From contig NZ_JBGIYY010000017.1 of assembly GCF_041380235.1 (NCBI RefSeq), positions 1 through 64,000 of the forward strand: a DNA stretch of 64,000 bases, given 5' to 3'. A model generated the notes under the pieces. That model did not search any database. It saw only the letters and a list, made by a program, of their open reading frames with translations, and was not told the origin of the DNA. A program made the translations under genes and the position numbers. Shown here in pieces: positions 51,825-61,035 of the stretch. Within the stretch, counting starts at the first letter, position 1; every line of letters starts with the position of its first letter. Source of the stretch: Glaciecola sp041380235 (lineage in GTDB: Bacteria; Pseudomonadota; Gammaproteobacteria; Enterobacterales; Alteromonadaceae).

Positions 51825-53936
51825 TTAATTATAAAAGCTACTTTGTTTTTCTTTCATATCGATTAATATTTGAGCCGGCGTGTATTTATCGCTATAGGTC
51901 GACGCATAATGCTCTAACCTACCGACTAAATGCTCCATCCCTAATTCGTCCATGTACTTAAACGGTCCACCTAGGAACGGTGGGAAGCCTATGCCGAATA
52001 TCGCACCAATATCACCGTCACGCGGGCTGCGAATTACTGCTTCTTCTAGGCAACGTGCCGCTTCATTTAGCATCAACAGAACGCAACGCTCCACCACCGT
52101 GGCATCTGTATATTTTGTGACCGGTGATATACCCAATAACTCATATACAGACTCATCTACTGCTTTACCCTTAGATTTACCCTTATAATCGTAAAAACCA
52201 TTTAGGTTTTTCTTACCTTTGCGGTCATTTTCTAAGAGTTTTACGAAAGCATCAGGGGCAGAAAACCTCTCGCCAAATTGGCCTTTTAATATTGGCGTGA
52301 TCTTAGTACCAACATCAATACCAACTTCATCCAGCAGTTTAAATGCGCCAACGGGAAACCCAAATTTAACCAGTGCCTTATCAATTGCATCAACCGGTTG
52401 CCCTTCCATTGCTAAATAACCCGCTTCGCTCATATACGGTGCTAAGATCCGATTCACGTAAAAACCGGCGCCATCTTTTACTACTATCGGCGTTTTGCCC
52501 TGCCTTTTTGCAAATTCAACCGTAGTCGAAATGGCAAGCTCGGAGGTTTTATCATGTGGTATGACTTCAGCTAATGGCATTTTATCAACCGGAGAGAAGT
52601 AGTGCAGGCCGATAACATTTTCTGGACGTTTCGCTGTCGCTGCAATCTCAGCGATCGGAATGGAGGACGTATTCGATGCAAAAATCGTGTCTTTCGAGCA
52701 ATTTCCTTCAATTTCTTCAACCATTTTTTGCTTAAGCCCAAGATCTTCAAATACCGCTTCGATGACAATGTCGACATGCTTATAACCGCTATAGTCTAGG
52801 CAACCTGTGATCAACGACATCTGTTTTTGCATTTCAGTTTGACGCATAAAGCGCTTTTTAACTTTTTTATTCAGAATGTCGTAACTGTACTTAAGTGCAC
52901 CGGCAATGCCGTTTTCGCTGATATCTTTGATGCGGGCAGGTACTCTTGCTTTAGTCGCGGTGACAAATGCTATACCGCCGCCCATAAGGCCTCCGCCTAA
53001 TACGCCAGCTTTTGATACACGTTTAGGCTCGACACCCTCTACACCGTTTTCTTTTTTCATTTCGGTGGTTGCAAAAAAGATGTCTCGCAATTGTTTAGAC
53101 TCTTTTGTCATTACCAATTTACCAAACAAGCGCGCTTCAGTCTCATAGCCTTTGCTTAGATTTTCTTGCCCTGCTTCAATACAATCAATAATGTACATCG
53201 GTGCAGGATAGTTACCCTTAGTCTTTGATAGCGTTGCTTCACGCGCTTTTTTGAACATTATTTTACGGCCAAAACCAGTGTTTTCTAAGACTTTATCCGT
53301 CATAGATTTTTTAGCTTCATGCTTGGTTTTCGGCGTAGCGGCAAACTTAATTGCAACGTCCATTAAAATAGAGAGGGGAACCATGTCATCCACGATGCCA
53401 TATTTTAATGCCTGTTTAGCACGCACAGGGGCTCCTGTGAGCATCATTTTCATAGCTTGCTGGACACCAATCAATATCGGTAAACGCTGAGTACCGCCGC
53501 TGCCAGGCAGCAAGCCAAGCTGTACTTCAGGTAAGCCGAGCTGAGTTTTGTCGCTATCACTACAAATCCTATAGTTACAAGCCAGTGCAAGCTCTAAACC
53601 GCCGCCTAATGCTGGACCATGAATTGCAGCAACGAATGTCTTTGTCATCGCTTCAATGCGATCAAATATTCTTTGACCACCCACAGACAGGGCTTCAGCA
53701 TCTTCACTAGACCCGCATGCAGCTAACATTGCCACATCCGCGCCAGCAACAAAGGAATCTTTCTTGCCGCTTGCAACGACTACGCCTTTAATTGCTTTGT
53801 CGTTTTCAATGTCATCTAAGATAGCTGAAATTTCGTCTCCAAAGTCAGCTTTTAAGGTATTCATCGAATCGCCCGGCACATCCATTGTTAGGATAGCAAT
53901 ACCGTCATCTCGTTTTTCTAGTGTAAAAGCGCTCAT
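51825..53936 (-). CDS. fadJ: Fatty acid oxidation complex alpha subunit FadJ
   Basis: FadJ carries enoyl-CoA hydratase and 3-hydroxyacyl-CoA dehydrogenase activities of beta-oxidation. The 703 residues show the crotonase domain (about 1-190, with VAAIHGPALGGGLELALACNYR in pieces and LLPGSGGTQRLP), then the NAD domain (VLGGGLMGGGIAFVTA, about 315), then the dehydrogenase helical domains. The start is the ATG at 53936, overlapping the fadI stop by one base (TAATG); the 16 upstream codons lie inside fadI. The pairing with a 436-residue FadI supports FadJ over FadB. Confidence 0.95.
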   Translation of the reverse strand: MSAFTLEKRDDGIAILTMDVPGDSMNTLKADFGDEISAILDDIENDKAIKGVVVASGKKDSFVAGADVAMLAACGSSEDAEALSVGGQRIFDRIEAMTKTFVAAIHGPALGGGLELALACNYRICSDSDKTQLGLPEVQLGLLPGSGGTQRLPILIGVQQAMKMMLTGAPVRAKQALKYGIVDDMVPLSILMDVAIKFAATPKTKHEAKKSMTDKVLENTGFGRKIMFKKAREATLSKTKGNYPAPMYIIDCIEAGQENLSKGYETEARLFGKLVMTKESKQLRDIFFATTEMKKENGVEGVEPKRVSKAGVLGGGLMGGGIAFVTATKARVPARIKDISENGIAGALKYSYDILNKKVKKRFMRQTEMQKQMSLITGCLDYSGYKHVDIVIEAVFEDLGLKQKMVEEIEGNCSKDTIFASNTSSIPIAEIAATAKRPENVIGLHYFSPVDKMPLAEVIPHDKTSELAISTTVEFAKRQGKTPIVVKDGAGFYVNRILAPYMSEAGYLAMEGQPVDAIDKALVKFGFPVGAFKLLDEVGIDVGTKITPILKGQFGERFSAPDAFVKLLENDRKGKKNLNGFYDYKGKSKGKAVDESVYELLGISPVTKYTDATVVERCVLLMLNEAARCLEEAVIRSPRDGDIGAIFGIGFPPFLGGPFKYMDELGMEHLVGRLEHYASTYSDKYTPAQILIDMKEKQSSFYN

Positions 53937-55246
53937 TATTCTGTCTCCACGATCATAGCAGCACCGAGTCCACCGGCTGCACAAGCGGTCAATAAACCTG
54001 TTCCACCGCCTCGTCTATTTAGGTCATTCAGCATTTGGGTAATCATGCGAGTACCGGTCGCTGCAAATGGATGTCCATAGGCAATCGAACTGCCCATTTG
54101 ATTAAACTTGTCCATATCGATTTCGCCAGTCGCTTTCTTTCTGCCCAGTTTTTCTTTAGCAAACTTATCACTGGCAAACATTTTCACGTTAGCGAGAGTC
54201 TGCGCGGCAAAGGCTTCGTGCATCTCAATTAAAGTAAGATCGGCAAGGGACATCCCTGCTCTGTCCAACGCCATCGGCGTTGCGTATGACGGGCCCATGA
54301 GCATATCTTCTTGTACACCAATAGCAGCAAAGGCATAGCTTTTGATATAGCCGATAGGTTGATAGCCCAGCGCTTTGGCTTTACTTTCAGTCATCATTAG
54401 TACTGCTGATGCACCATCGGTAAGCGGCGTCGCATTGGCTGCAGTTACGGTGCCATACTTTTTATCAAATACAGGTCTGAGCTTGGCATATCCTGCTAAC
54501 GTAGAATCAAAACGTACATTATTGTCTCTAGAAATAGCACCTTTAAACGGCGGCGCGTAAGCGGTCATTACTTCGCCGTCTAGGTTGCCCGCTTCCCAGT
54601 TTTGGGCTGCACGTGAATGTGAGTTGTGAGCAAGTAGGTCTTGATCAGCTCGCGAAATACCGTGCGACTTTGCCATTTGCTCTGCGGTTTGTCCCATCGA
54701 CAAACCCGTTGAATACTCAGCTACTGCTGGAGGAACCGGCAACAGGTCTTTCATACCTAACTTTTTAAAGATGTTGAATTTCTGGCCAATAGTCTTGGCT
54801 TTCTGCAGGTCAACTAATGCCCTTGCGAGGTTTTTTGATACACCAATAGGCGAGACCGAAGTAGAATCTGCACCGCCAGCAATACCGACTTCAATATTAC
54901 CCACCATCATTGATTCGAGTACGTTAACGGTAGATTGAAAGCTAGTAGCGCAGGCTCTTGACACACTATAAGCGTCAGTATGCACGCCCATACCAGTGCC
55001 TAGTACCACTTCTCGGGCAATGTTTGGCGCTTCTGGCATTTGCACCACTTGGCCAAACACAACTTGCTGTATTAAAGCAGGATCGACATCATTTTTGATC
55101 ATCAATTCATTGACCACAATATTGGCTAAATCTACCGCTGGAACGCCATGAAAGTAGGTTGCCATTTTTGCAAAGGGCGTACGCAAACCGGCGACAATCG
55201 CTATCCTGTCACCGGAGTGTGTTTTCAAATTTTGAATATTGGACAT
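53936..55246 (-). CDS. fadI: Acetyl-CoA acyltransferase FadI
   Basis: FadI is the thiolase of beta-oxidation, releasing acetyl-CoA. The 436 residues, the same length as E. coli FadI, show the active-site cysteine in VSRACATSFQS near 100, the histidine in YGHPFAATGTRM, and the second cysteine in LTACAAGGLGAAMIVE. It is the first gene of fadIJ. A FadR-like operator lies about 55-70 bases upstream. Confidence 0.96.
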   Translation of the reverse strand: MSNIQNLKTHSGDRIAIVAGLRTPFAKMATYFHGVPAVDLANIVVNELMIKNDVDPALIQQVVFGQVVQMPEAPNIAREVVLGTGMGVHTDAYSVSRACATSFQSTVNVLESMMVGNIEVGIAGGADSTSVSPIGVSKNLARALVDLQKAKTIGQKFNIFKKLGMKDLLPVPPAVAEYSTGLSMGQTAEQMAKSHGISRADQDLLAHNSHSRAAQNWEAGNLDGEVMTAYAPPFKGAISRDNNVRFDSTLAGYAKLRPVFDKKYGTVTAANATPLTDGASAVLMMTESKAKALGYQPIGYIKSYAFAAIGVQEDMLMGPSYATPMALDRAGMSLADLTLIEMHEAFAAQTLANVKMFASDKFAKEKLGRKKATGEIDMDKFNQMGSSIAYGHPFAATGTRMITQMLNDLNRRGGGTGLLTACAAGGLGAAMIVETE

Positions 55247-55299
55247 TGTTTTTCCTCAACGTTTAGCCTTGGGCAAATGTTTGTGCACCGAAGCAGCTC

Positions 55300-55316
55300 T
55301 TCTGGTCTGACCACAT
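55300..55316. promoter_or_regulatory. FadR-like operator upstream of fadIJ
   Basis: The 17-base site has the core CTGGTCTGACC (55302-55312), matching the FadR consensus AACTGGTCnGACCnGTT in its central palindrome while the outer bases differ. It lies 54 bases upstream of the fadI start, as expected for repression relieved by acyl-CoA. The 361-base gap 55247-55607 around it holds no gene I can support. Confidence 0.65.
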
Positions 55317-55607
55317 GATTGTGTCAAAGTGCGTCAACAAACGCAAATTTATCGACACTGCTGCGCGCAATTGTCTCAGCATAGCCCAAAAGTCCAGTCT
55401 AACGCAGTAAACTTCTGTTTTTTTGGATACCATGAGCAAACTCTTGGTAAAAATGTGAAGACCAAGCGAACCACTTTCTATTTTGATAGTCGGAATCTTG
55501 CAGTTAAACATGCGAAAATAAGGCATGGCGTCATTGAGTTATGTACTCATCGCCCTTATATCTTTCGAAAGTGAAAGTTAGATAGTTAATAAACAACGGG
55601 TTGCTTC

Positions 55608-56576
55608 ATGGCAGTAAATCAAATAAAACAGCTTTTATCTCATCTTAATTCGCAAGTAATTGGCCAAACCGAACTTACGCAAAGCATTGTAATTGCGCTT
55701 TTAGCAGACGGTCATATTTTAGTTGAGGGGCCGCCAGGCTTAGCCAAAACGAGAGCTATAAATGCCCTTTCAGATGGCATTGAAGCAAATTTCCATCGCG
55801 TGCAATTTACGCCCGATTTATTACCCGCCGACCTCACCGGCACCGATATCTATCGACCTGAAACCGGCGAGTTCATTTTTCAAAAAGGCCCTTTGTTTCA
55901 TAACCTAGTGTTAGCCGATGAAATCAATCGCGCCCCAGCAAAGGTGCAGTCTGCGCTACTAGAGGCCATGGCAGAACGACAAATTACGGTAGGCAGCACC
56001 ACTTATGCTCTGCCTGAATTATTTTTAGTCATGGCAACACAAAACCCATTGGAGCAAGAAGGCACTTACCCTTTGCCAGAAGCGCAGCTCGACCGCTTTT
56101 TAATGCATGTAGAAATTGATTACCCAAATGCCGAGACTGAGCTGAAAATTTTGAAGCTTAACCGCGGAGAAACCCTCGACGAAATCAATCATGCCTTGCC
56201 AAAAGATGTCGACAAACTGTCGCAAATTGACATTAAGTCTGCCCGCAAAGCAATCCTTGAAATTCACATGTCTGAGGCCATCGAAAATTACATCGTGCAA
56301 TTAATTATGGCCACCCGTCAGCCACAGGCCTACTCAGAGCAGCTCCGTGAGTACATTGAAATCGGTGCGAGCCCACGGGCAACTATCGCGCTTGAGCGCT
56401 GTGCTAGAGCTCACGCTTGGTTACATGAACGCGATTTTGTGTCTCCAGAAGATGTTCAAGCGGTCTTGTATAACGTGTTAAGGCATCGCCTTATATTAAG
56501 TTATCAGGCCCAGGCCCAAGGCATCGATAGCAATAAAGTAATTGCTCAAATTGCCCAAGTGGTTCCTATTCCATAA
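55608..56576 (+). CDS. MoxR-family AAA+ ATPase
   Basis: The 322 residues show Walker A GPPGLAKTRA near 45, Walker B in LVLADEINRAPAKVQSALLEAMAERQ (split), sensor VMATQNPLEQEGTYPLPEAQLDRF (split), and a C-terminal lid with RATIALERCARAHA. MoxR proteins act as chaperones or activators for partners with VWA domains. It is the first gene of an operon with DUF58 and Bat VWA proteins. Confidence 0.95.
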   Translation: MAVNQIKQLLSHLNSQVIGQTELTQSIVIALLADGHILVEGPPGLAKTRAINALSDGIEANFHRVQFTPDLLPADLTGTDIYRPETGEFIFQKGPLFHNLVLADEINRAPAKVQSALLEAMAERQITVGSTTYALPELFLVMATQNPLEQEGTYPLPEAQLDRFLMHVEIDYPNAETELKILKLNRGETLDEINHALPKDVDKLSQIDIKSARKAILEIHMSEAIENYIVQLIMATRQPQAYSEQLREYIEIGASPRATIALERCARAHAWLHERDFVSPEDVQAVLYNVLRHRLILSYQAQAQGIDSNKVIAQIAQVVPIP

Positions 56577-56597
56577 AGTAGCTGCGAGCAATATTGT

Positions 56598-57596
56598 ATG
56601 CAAATGAACGCAGTGACAAATGAGCTGAATAAACTAAAGAGCAACGGCATCGAACTATCGATGGCAGAATTAGTGCGTTTTAAGTCACTGGCTAATATGA
56701 TTTCATTGGCGCCCACGGCAAGGGCTGCTAGTCAGCTAGCAGGTTCTGAACGCTCAATGTTCAAAGGCCGAGGAATGGAGTTTGATGAAGCCCGTCATTA
56801 TCAGCCCGGAGATGATATTCGCAGCATTGACTGGCGCGTCACTGCAAGAACCGGTAAAACCCACACCAAAATATTTAGAGAAGAGCGTGAACGCCCTGTT
56901 TTTGTCTTCTTAGATTTAAGTGCAAGCATGCAGTTTGGCACGCAGTTACTCTTTAAAGCCGTGCAGGCAGCTCATGTTGCCTCTCTAGTTTGCTGGGCAA
57001 GTGTTGCCCGCGGCGACAAACTCGGCGGTATCGTGTTTAACGAACTGCGCGATATTGAGAACAAACCGCGAGCGCAAACTAAAAACGCGCTACATTTTTT
57101 AAATTCAGTAGTGAATTTACAAAACGAAAGTGTTGCGACTATACAAGCTCCCGCTCAAAACCTGTCAAGTTCATCGTCGGCAGCATTTTTAAATGCCCTG
57201 CAGCGCATGCATTTTTTAGCTAAACCGGGTAGCTTGATCCATATTGTTTCCGACTGTACACAACTAAACAGTGAGCACTTTACATTGTTAGGTGACCTTA
57301 GCCGGCACTGCGAAGTCAAAGTCAGCGTAATTAAAGACCCCTTTGAACAAAGTTTGCCAGAAAGTGCGCAACAACAAACGCTGAGCATTACCGATGGGCG
57401 TAAACGCTCTAGTATTGTGTTAGGTGACCACTCCCAATCTAAACGCTATGAACAAGAACAACTCACACATCTTGCTACTCTTAAACATGAATTGAATAAG
57501 GTCCGAGTATTTCCCCGCCTAGTAAGCGCGGGCATAGCACTAGATGAACAAATGGTGGCACACAAACGCGGTTTTGAACTAGGGGTAGGCTTATGA
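56598..57596 (+). CDS. DUF58 protein with VWA-like fold
   Basis: The 332 residues show the DUF58 core GRGMEFDEARHYQPGDDIRSIDWRVTARTG (split), then EEREFPVF-like EERERPVFVFLDLSASM with a DxSxS metal site, and a VWA-like remainder. Cytoplasmic, no membrane segment. It follows moxR after 21 bases and overlaps the next gene by four bases (ATGA). Confidence 0.93.
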   Translation: MQMNAVTNELNKLKSNGIELSMAELVRFKSLANMISLAPTARAASQLAGSERSMFKGRGMEFDEARHYQPGDDIRSIDWRVTARTGKTHTKIFREERERPVFVFLDLSASMQFGTQLLFKAVQAAHVASLVCWASVARGDKLGGIVFNELRDIENKPRAQTKNALHFLNSVVNLQNESVATIQAPAQNLSSSSSAAFLNALQRMHFLAKPGSLIHIVSDCTQLNSEHFTLLGDLSRHCEVKVSVIKDPFEQSLPESAQQQTLSITDGRKRSSIVLGDHSQSKRYEQEQLTHLATLKHELNKVRVFPRLVSAGIALDEQMVAHKRGFELGVGL

Positions 57597-58075
57597 ATCC
57601 TTTGGATCAACTTGCAGATATTGCCATCCCAGCAGACGTATCCGCTTGGCCTCCGGCTTTGGGGTATTGGATTGTTTTGGGCCTTGCAATATTACTAGCA
57701 GTTGCTTCGGCTGTGTTTTTTTATCGTCGTAATGCAAGAAGGCTAGCCCTTAAGGAAAGTTTAGCAGCCTTACAAAGCATTAACTTCGACGATCATTTAG
57801 CCATGCAGCAAGTCCATCATGTACTGAAAACCGCTGTACAAAGTTATTTACCAGAGAAAAACATTCTGCAGATGCAAACCGAGCAATGGGCTGATTTAAT
57901 TTCGAAATTATATGGCTCAACACAATCAGAGTCAGCCTGTCAGCCCTTAATCCAGTTAGCCAAATGGCAATATGATCAACGCCTTAAAATTGCAGAGCCG
58001 CAAGTGATCAAAACAGCGGCACAAACTTGGCTGAAGAAGGCCTTGCCGCCGAATAAGGGAGCTGTGGATGTTTGA
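57593..58075 (+). CDS. DUF4381 membrane protein
   Basis: The 160 residues have one membrane helix near 25-45 (YWIVLGLAILLAVASAVFFYRR, in part) after PADVSAWPPALG, then a cytoplasmic helical domain. This is the DUF4381 layout found between DUF58 and VWA genes in Bat loci. Function unknown. It overlaps both neighbours, by four and eight bases. Confidence 0.88.
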   Translation: MNPLDQLADIAIPADVSAWPPALGYWIVLGLAILLAVASAVFFYRRNARRLALKESLAALQSINFDDHLAMQQVHHVLKTAVQSYLPEKNILQMQTEQWADLISKLYGSTQSESACQPLIQLAKWQYDQRLKIAEPQVIKTAAQTWLKKALPPNKGAVDV

Positions 58076-59090
58076 GTTTGTTTGGCCATGGGTGTTTGTT
58101 GTATTGCCACTGCCATATATTGTCAGGCGCTTTATGCCGGCAAAGCGTATGTCTCAGTCTGCCGCTTTGCGAGTACCTACCCTGCAGACACTTGCAGGGA
58201 CCGATTCGAAACCATCAGGCACCAGCGCTTATATGACCTTATTCGCCTTTCTCGTTTGGGCGCTATTGGTAAGCGCAGCAGCGAAGCCTCAATGGTTAGG
58301 AGAAGCCGTTGCAATTCCTAACGAAGGCCGAGACCTAATGATCGCGGTAGATTTGTCAGGCAGTATGAAGCAAACCGACATGCAAATAGAAGGGCGGGAA
58401 GTCAACCGCCTCAATATGATTAAGTATGTGTTAGCTGACTTTATTGAGCGCCGCGTGGGCGACCGACTCGGCTTGATTTTGTTCGCCGACACCGCGTATT
58501 TGCAAGCGCCGCTGACCTTTGACCGCAATACCGTGAAAACCCTTTTAGACGAATCTATGATTGGCTTAGTTGGCGAACGCACCGCGATTGGTGATGCTAT
58601 CGGACTTGCGGTTAAACGTTTCAGCGAAAAAGAAAAATCAAATCGGGTGCTGGTTTTGCTCACTGACGGACAAAACACCGCAGGGAATATTACCCCTGAG
58701 CAAGCTCTCTCCTTAGCGGTGGCAAATAAAGTCACCGTCTACACCATTGGGGTGGGCGCAGATGAACAAATTATCAATAGTTTCTTTGGTCAACGCATGG
58801 TCAATCCATCTCAAGACTTAGATGAGCGGATGCTCACCAATATCGCACAACAAACCGGCGGTCAATACTTTCGGGCGCGAGATACAGATGAGCTCGTGGG
58901 CATCTATCAAATGTTAGACAGCTTAGAGCCTGTAGAGGGCAATTCTCAGAAAATGCGGCCGCAAAGCGCCCTATTTTATTATCCACTGGGTATCGCTAGC
59001 TTGTTAACCCTGCTGGCAATCGGTATTGCGATTATAAAGCCATCGCTTGTTGCTCTGACAAACAGCAAAAACGGGAAAGTCGATGTTTGA
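58068..59090 (+). CDS. VWA-domain membrane protein, BatA-like
   Basis: The 340 residues have membrane helices near the start (about 8-25 and 55-75) and near the C-terminus (about 305-325), with a VWA domain between. Its MIDAS site is complete: AVDLSGSM (DxSxS), the threonine in GERTAIGDAIG, and LLTDGQNTAGN. Such proteins are proposed to assemble other proteins with MoxR. It overlaps the next VWA gene by eight bases. Confidence 0.92.
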   Translation: MFEFVWPWVFVVLPLPYIVRRFMPAKRMSQSAALRVPTLQTLAGTDSKPSGTSAYMTLFAFLVWALLVSAAAKPQWLGEAVAIPNEGRDLMIAVDLSGSMKQTDMQIEGREVNRLNMIKYVLADFIERRVGDRLGLILFADTAYLQAPLTFDRNTVKTLLDESMIGLVGERTAIGDAIGLAVKRFSEKEKSNRVLVLLTDGQNTAGNITPEQALSLAVANKVTVYTIGVGADEQIINSFFGQRMVNPSQDLDERMLTNIAQQTGGQYFRARDTDELVGIYQMLDSLEPVEGNSQKMRPQSALFYYPLGIASLLTLLAIGIAIIKPSLVALTNSKNGKVDV

Positions 59091-61035
59091 TAACTTTCAT
59101 TTTTTGAGACCCTCAGTACTGCTGCTGATACCCGCCATGATTGTTCTGGTGTGGGTATGGATGAGGATCAAGCTGGCGAGCAGTCAGTGGCAGTCAATTT
59201 TGCCTGCTCACTTGCACCAGCGTTTGGTCACTGTAAAAGGAGACCGTCAAAGCAAGCAGGCATTTATATGGCTGATGATAGCAATGAGCATTGCTTGCCT
59301 AGGCATCGCTGGCCCAGCTTGGGAGAAGTTACCACAGCCCGTTTATCAGACAGACTCTGGCCGTGTTGTCGTAATGGATATGTCTTTATCAATGAGAGCG
59401 ACCGATATATCGCCCAGTCGCCTTGCTCGAGCGAAATTTAAAGCCATTGACCTCATCAAAGAGATTAATGATGGAGAAGTAGGTTTGGTAGCCTATGCAG
59501 CAGACGCATTTATCATCAGTCCATTAACCGAAGACATTAGCAATTTAGAGAATTTGATCCCTAGCCTAAGCCCCGAAATTATGCCTAGTTCTGGCAGCAA
59601 CCCAAAGGCAGGCTTTGAACTAGCCAAACAGTTGCTGGATAATGCAGGTTATAAAAATGGGCATATTTACTGGATTACTGATGGCATTGAACTTGACGAT
59701 GTTGCTCCTCTTAGAGAGCTTATTAACAGCACTCAATACGAATTTTCTGCATTGACGATTGGCACAGACCAAGGTGCGCCGATACAGTTACTCGACGGCA
59801 GCTTGCTCAAGGACAACAGCGGCGCAATAGTTATTCCAAGAATGAACCGAGCATACTTAGAGCAAGCTTTAGCGCCGTCAAATGCACGCTTTACCCAGAT
59901 CAGTATCGACGATAGCGACATACGCTCCATGCTGCTCACCAGTAGCCGACTGGATCAAATCCGCGAAGGTAAAGAAGAGCAAAGTACAGGGGATGCTTGG
60001 CGAGACATGGGCGCATACTTAGCCATATTATTATTGCCAATCGCCCTTTTGATGTTTAGAAAGGGAGTGTTATTTAGTGCACTGCTGATTACTTTGATAC
60101 CCATGCAAAGCGCCGAGGTATTTGCGCAGGACACAACACCGGCGCAGCCAAATACAAATCAGGCTGAGCAAACGCTAACTGGTAATATACAATCCTTATT
60201 TTTAAATCGTAACCAACGAGGTCTACAGGCTTTTAAAGCAAATGATTTTGAAGCCGCCGCTAAGCTTTTTGATGATATTAATTGGCAGGCAGCAGCCGCC
60301 TATAAAGCCGGCGATTTTGAAACCGCGGCGAACTTATATCAACAGGCAGACGGTTTAGACAGCATATATAACCGCGGTAATGCTTTGGCGAAAATGGGCG
60401 AATTACAAGACGCCCTCGATGCATACGAAAAGGTTTTGAAGTTATCGCCTGAGCATCAGCAGGCGGCGCGCAATAAAAAGATTGTTGAAGATTTAATAGA
60501 TCAACAGCAAAATCAGCCTGAGCAAGAGCAGCAGCAAGACCAACCGTCTGAGTCAGAGCAGGAAAACGAGCAAAACGGTGAAGGTGAGCAGCAAGAGCAG
60601 TCGCAAGATGGATCGCAAAACGATCAAAACAGTGAACAAAATTCACAAGAAGCTGACCAAAACGAACAGCAAAAGCAATCAGAGGATCAAAATCAGCAGG
60701 GTGAAGGGCAACAAGACCAATCCGAGCAAAGCTCAAGCGAAGCGCAACAAAATGATCAGCAAGAGAATGATCAACAACAGCAAGCTAGTTCTGACGCTCA
60801 ACAACAAAACACTGAAGCTGAAACTGAACAAGAGCAAGAGCAAGACATGCAAAGCGTACAAGCAGTTGATCAAAGCGAACTCACACCCGAAGAGCGAGAG
60901 CAAATGCAGCGCCTGCAAACACTAATGAACAAAGTGCCTGATGACCCTGCATTTTTGCTGCAGCGGAAAATGTTAATTGAATCTCAGCGTCGTAAACAGT
61001 ATGCGCCTCCCACAACACAAGAACAGGAGTGGTAA
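59083..61035 (+). CDS. VWA-TPR membrane protein, BatB/BatC-like, Gln-rich tail
   Basis: The 650 residues join a VWA domain (about 90-285, MIDAS VMDMSLSMRATD) flanked by membrane helices (about 10-25, 60-78, 310-350) to TPR repeats (about 380-465, with GDFETAANLYQQAD and LDSIYNRGNALAKMGELQDALDAYEK, split). A region of about 120 residues (465-595) is almost only Gln, Glu, Asn, Asp and Ser. It ends with a short structured motif (LTPEEREQMQRLQTLM). BatB and BatC are separate genes in some bacteria, so this is a fusion of the two. Confidence 0.9.
   Translation: MFDNFHFLRPSVLLLIPAMIVLVWVWMRIKLASSQWQSILPAHLHQRLVTVKGDRQSKQAFIWLMIAMSIACLGIAGPAWEKLPQPVYQTDSGRVVVMDMSLSMRATDISPSRLARAKFKAIDLIKEINDGEVGLVAYAADAFIISPLTEDISNLENLIPSLSPEIMPSSGSNPKAGFELAKQLLDNAGYKNGHIYWITDGIELDDVAPLRELINSTQYEFSALTIGTDQGAPIQLLDGSLLKDNSGAIVIPRMNRAYLEQALAPSNARFTQISIDDSDIRSMLLTSSRLDQIREGKEEQSTGDAWRDMGAYLAILLLPIALLMFRKGVLFSALLITLIPMQSAEVFAQDTTPAQPNTNQAEQTLTGNIQSLFLNRNQRGLQAFKANDFEAAAKLFDDINWQAAAAYKAGDFETAANLYQQADGLDSIYNRGNALAKMGELQDALDAYEKVLKLSPEHQQAARNKKIVEDLIDQQQNQPEQEQQQDQPSESEQENEQNGEGEQQEQSQDGSQNDQNSEQNSQEADQNEQQKQSEDQNQQGEGQQDQSEQSSSEAQQNDQQENDQQQQASSDAQQQNTEAETEQEQEQDMQSVQAVDQSELTPEEREQMQRLQTLMNKVPDDPAFLLQRKMLIESQRRKQYAPPTTQEQEW

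Noticed and set aside
59083..61035. Long frames in other phases across the Gln/Glu-rich part, both strands
   Set aside because: They result from repeated CAA/CAG/GAA codons; the main frame has continuous domains and overlaps typical of the operon.
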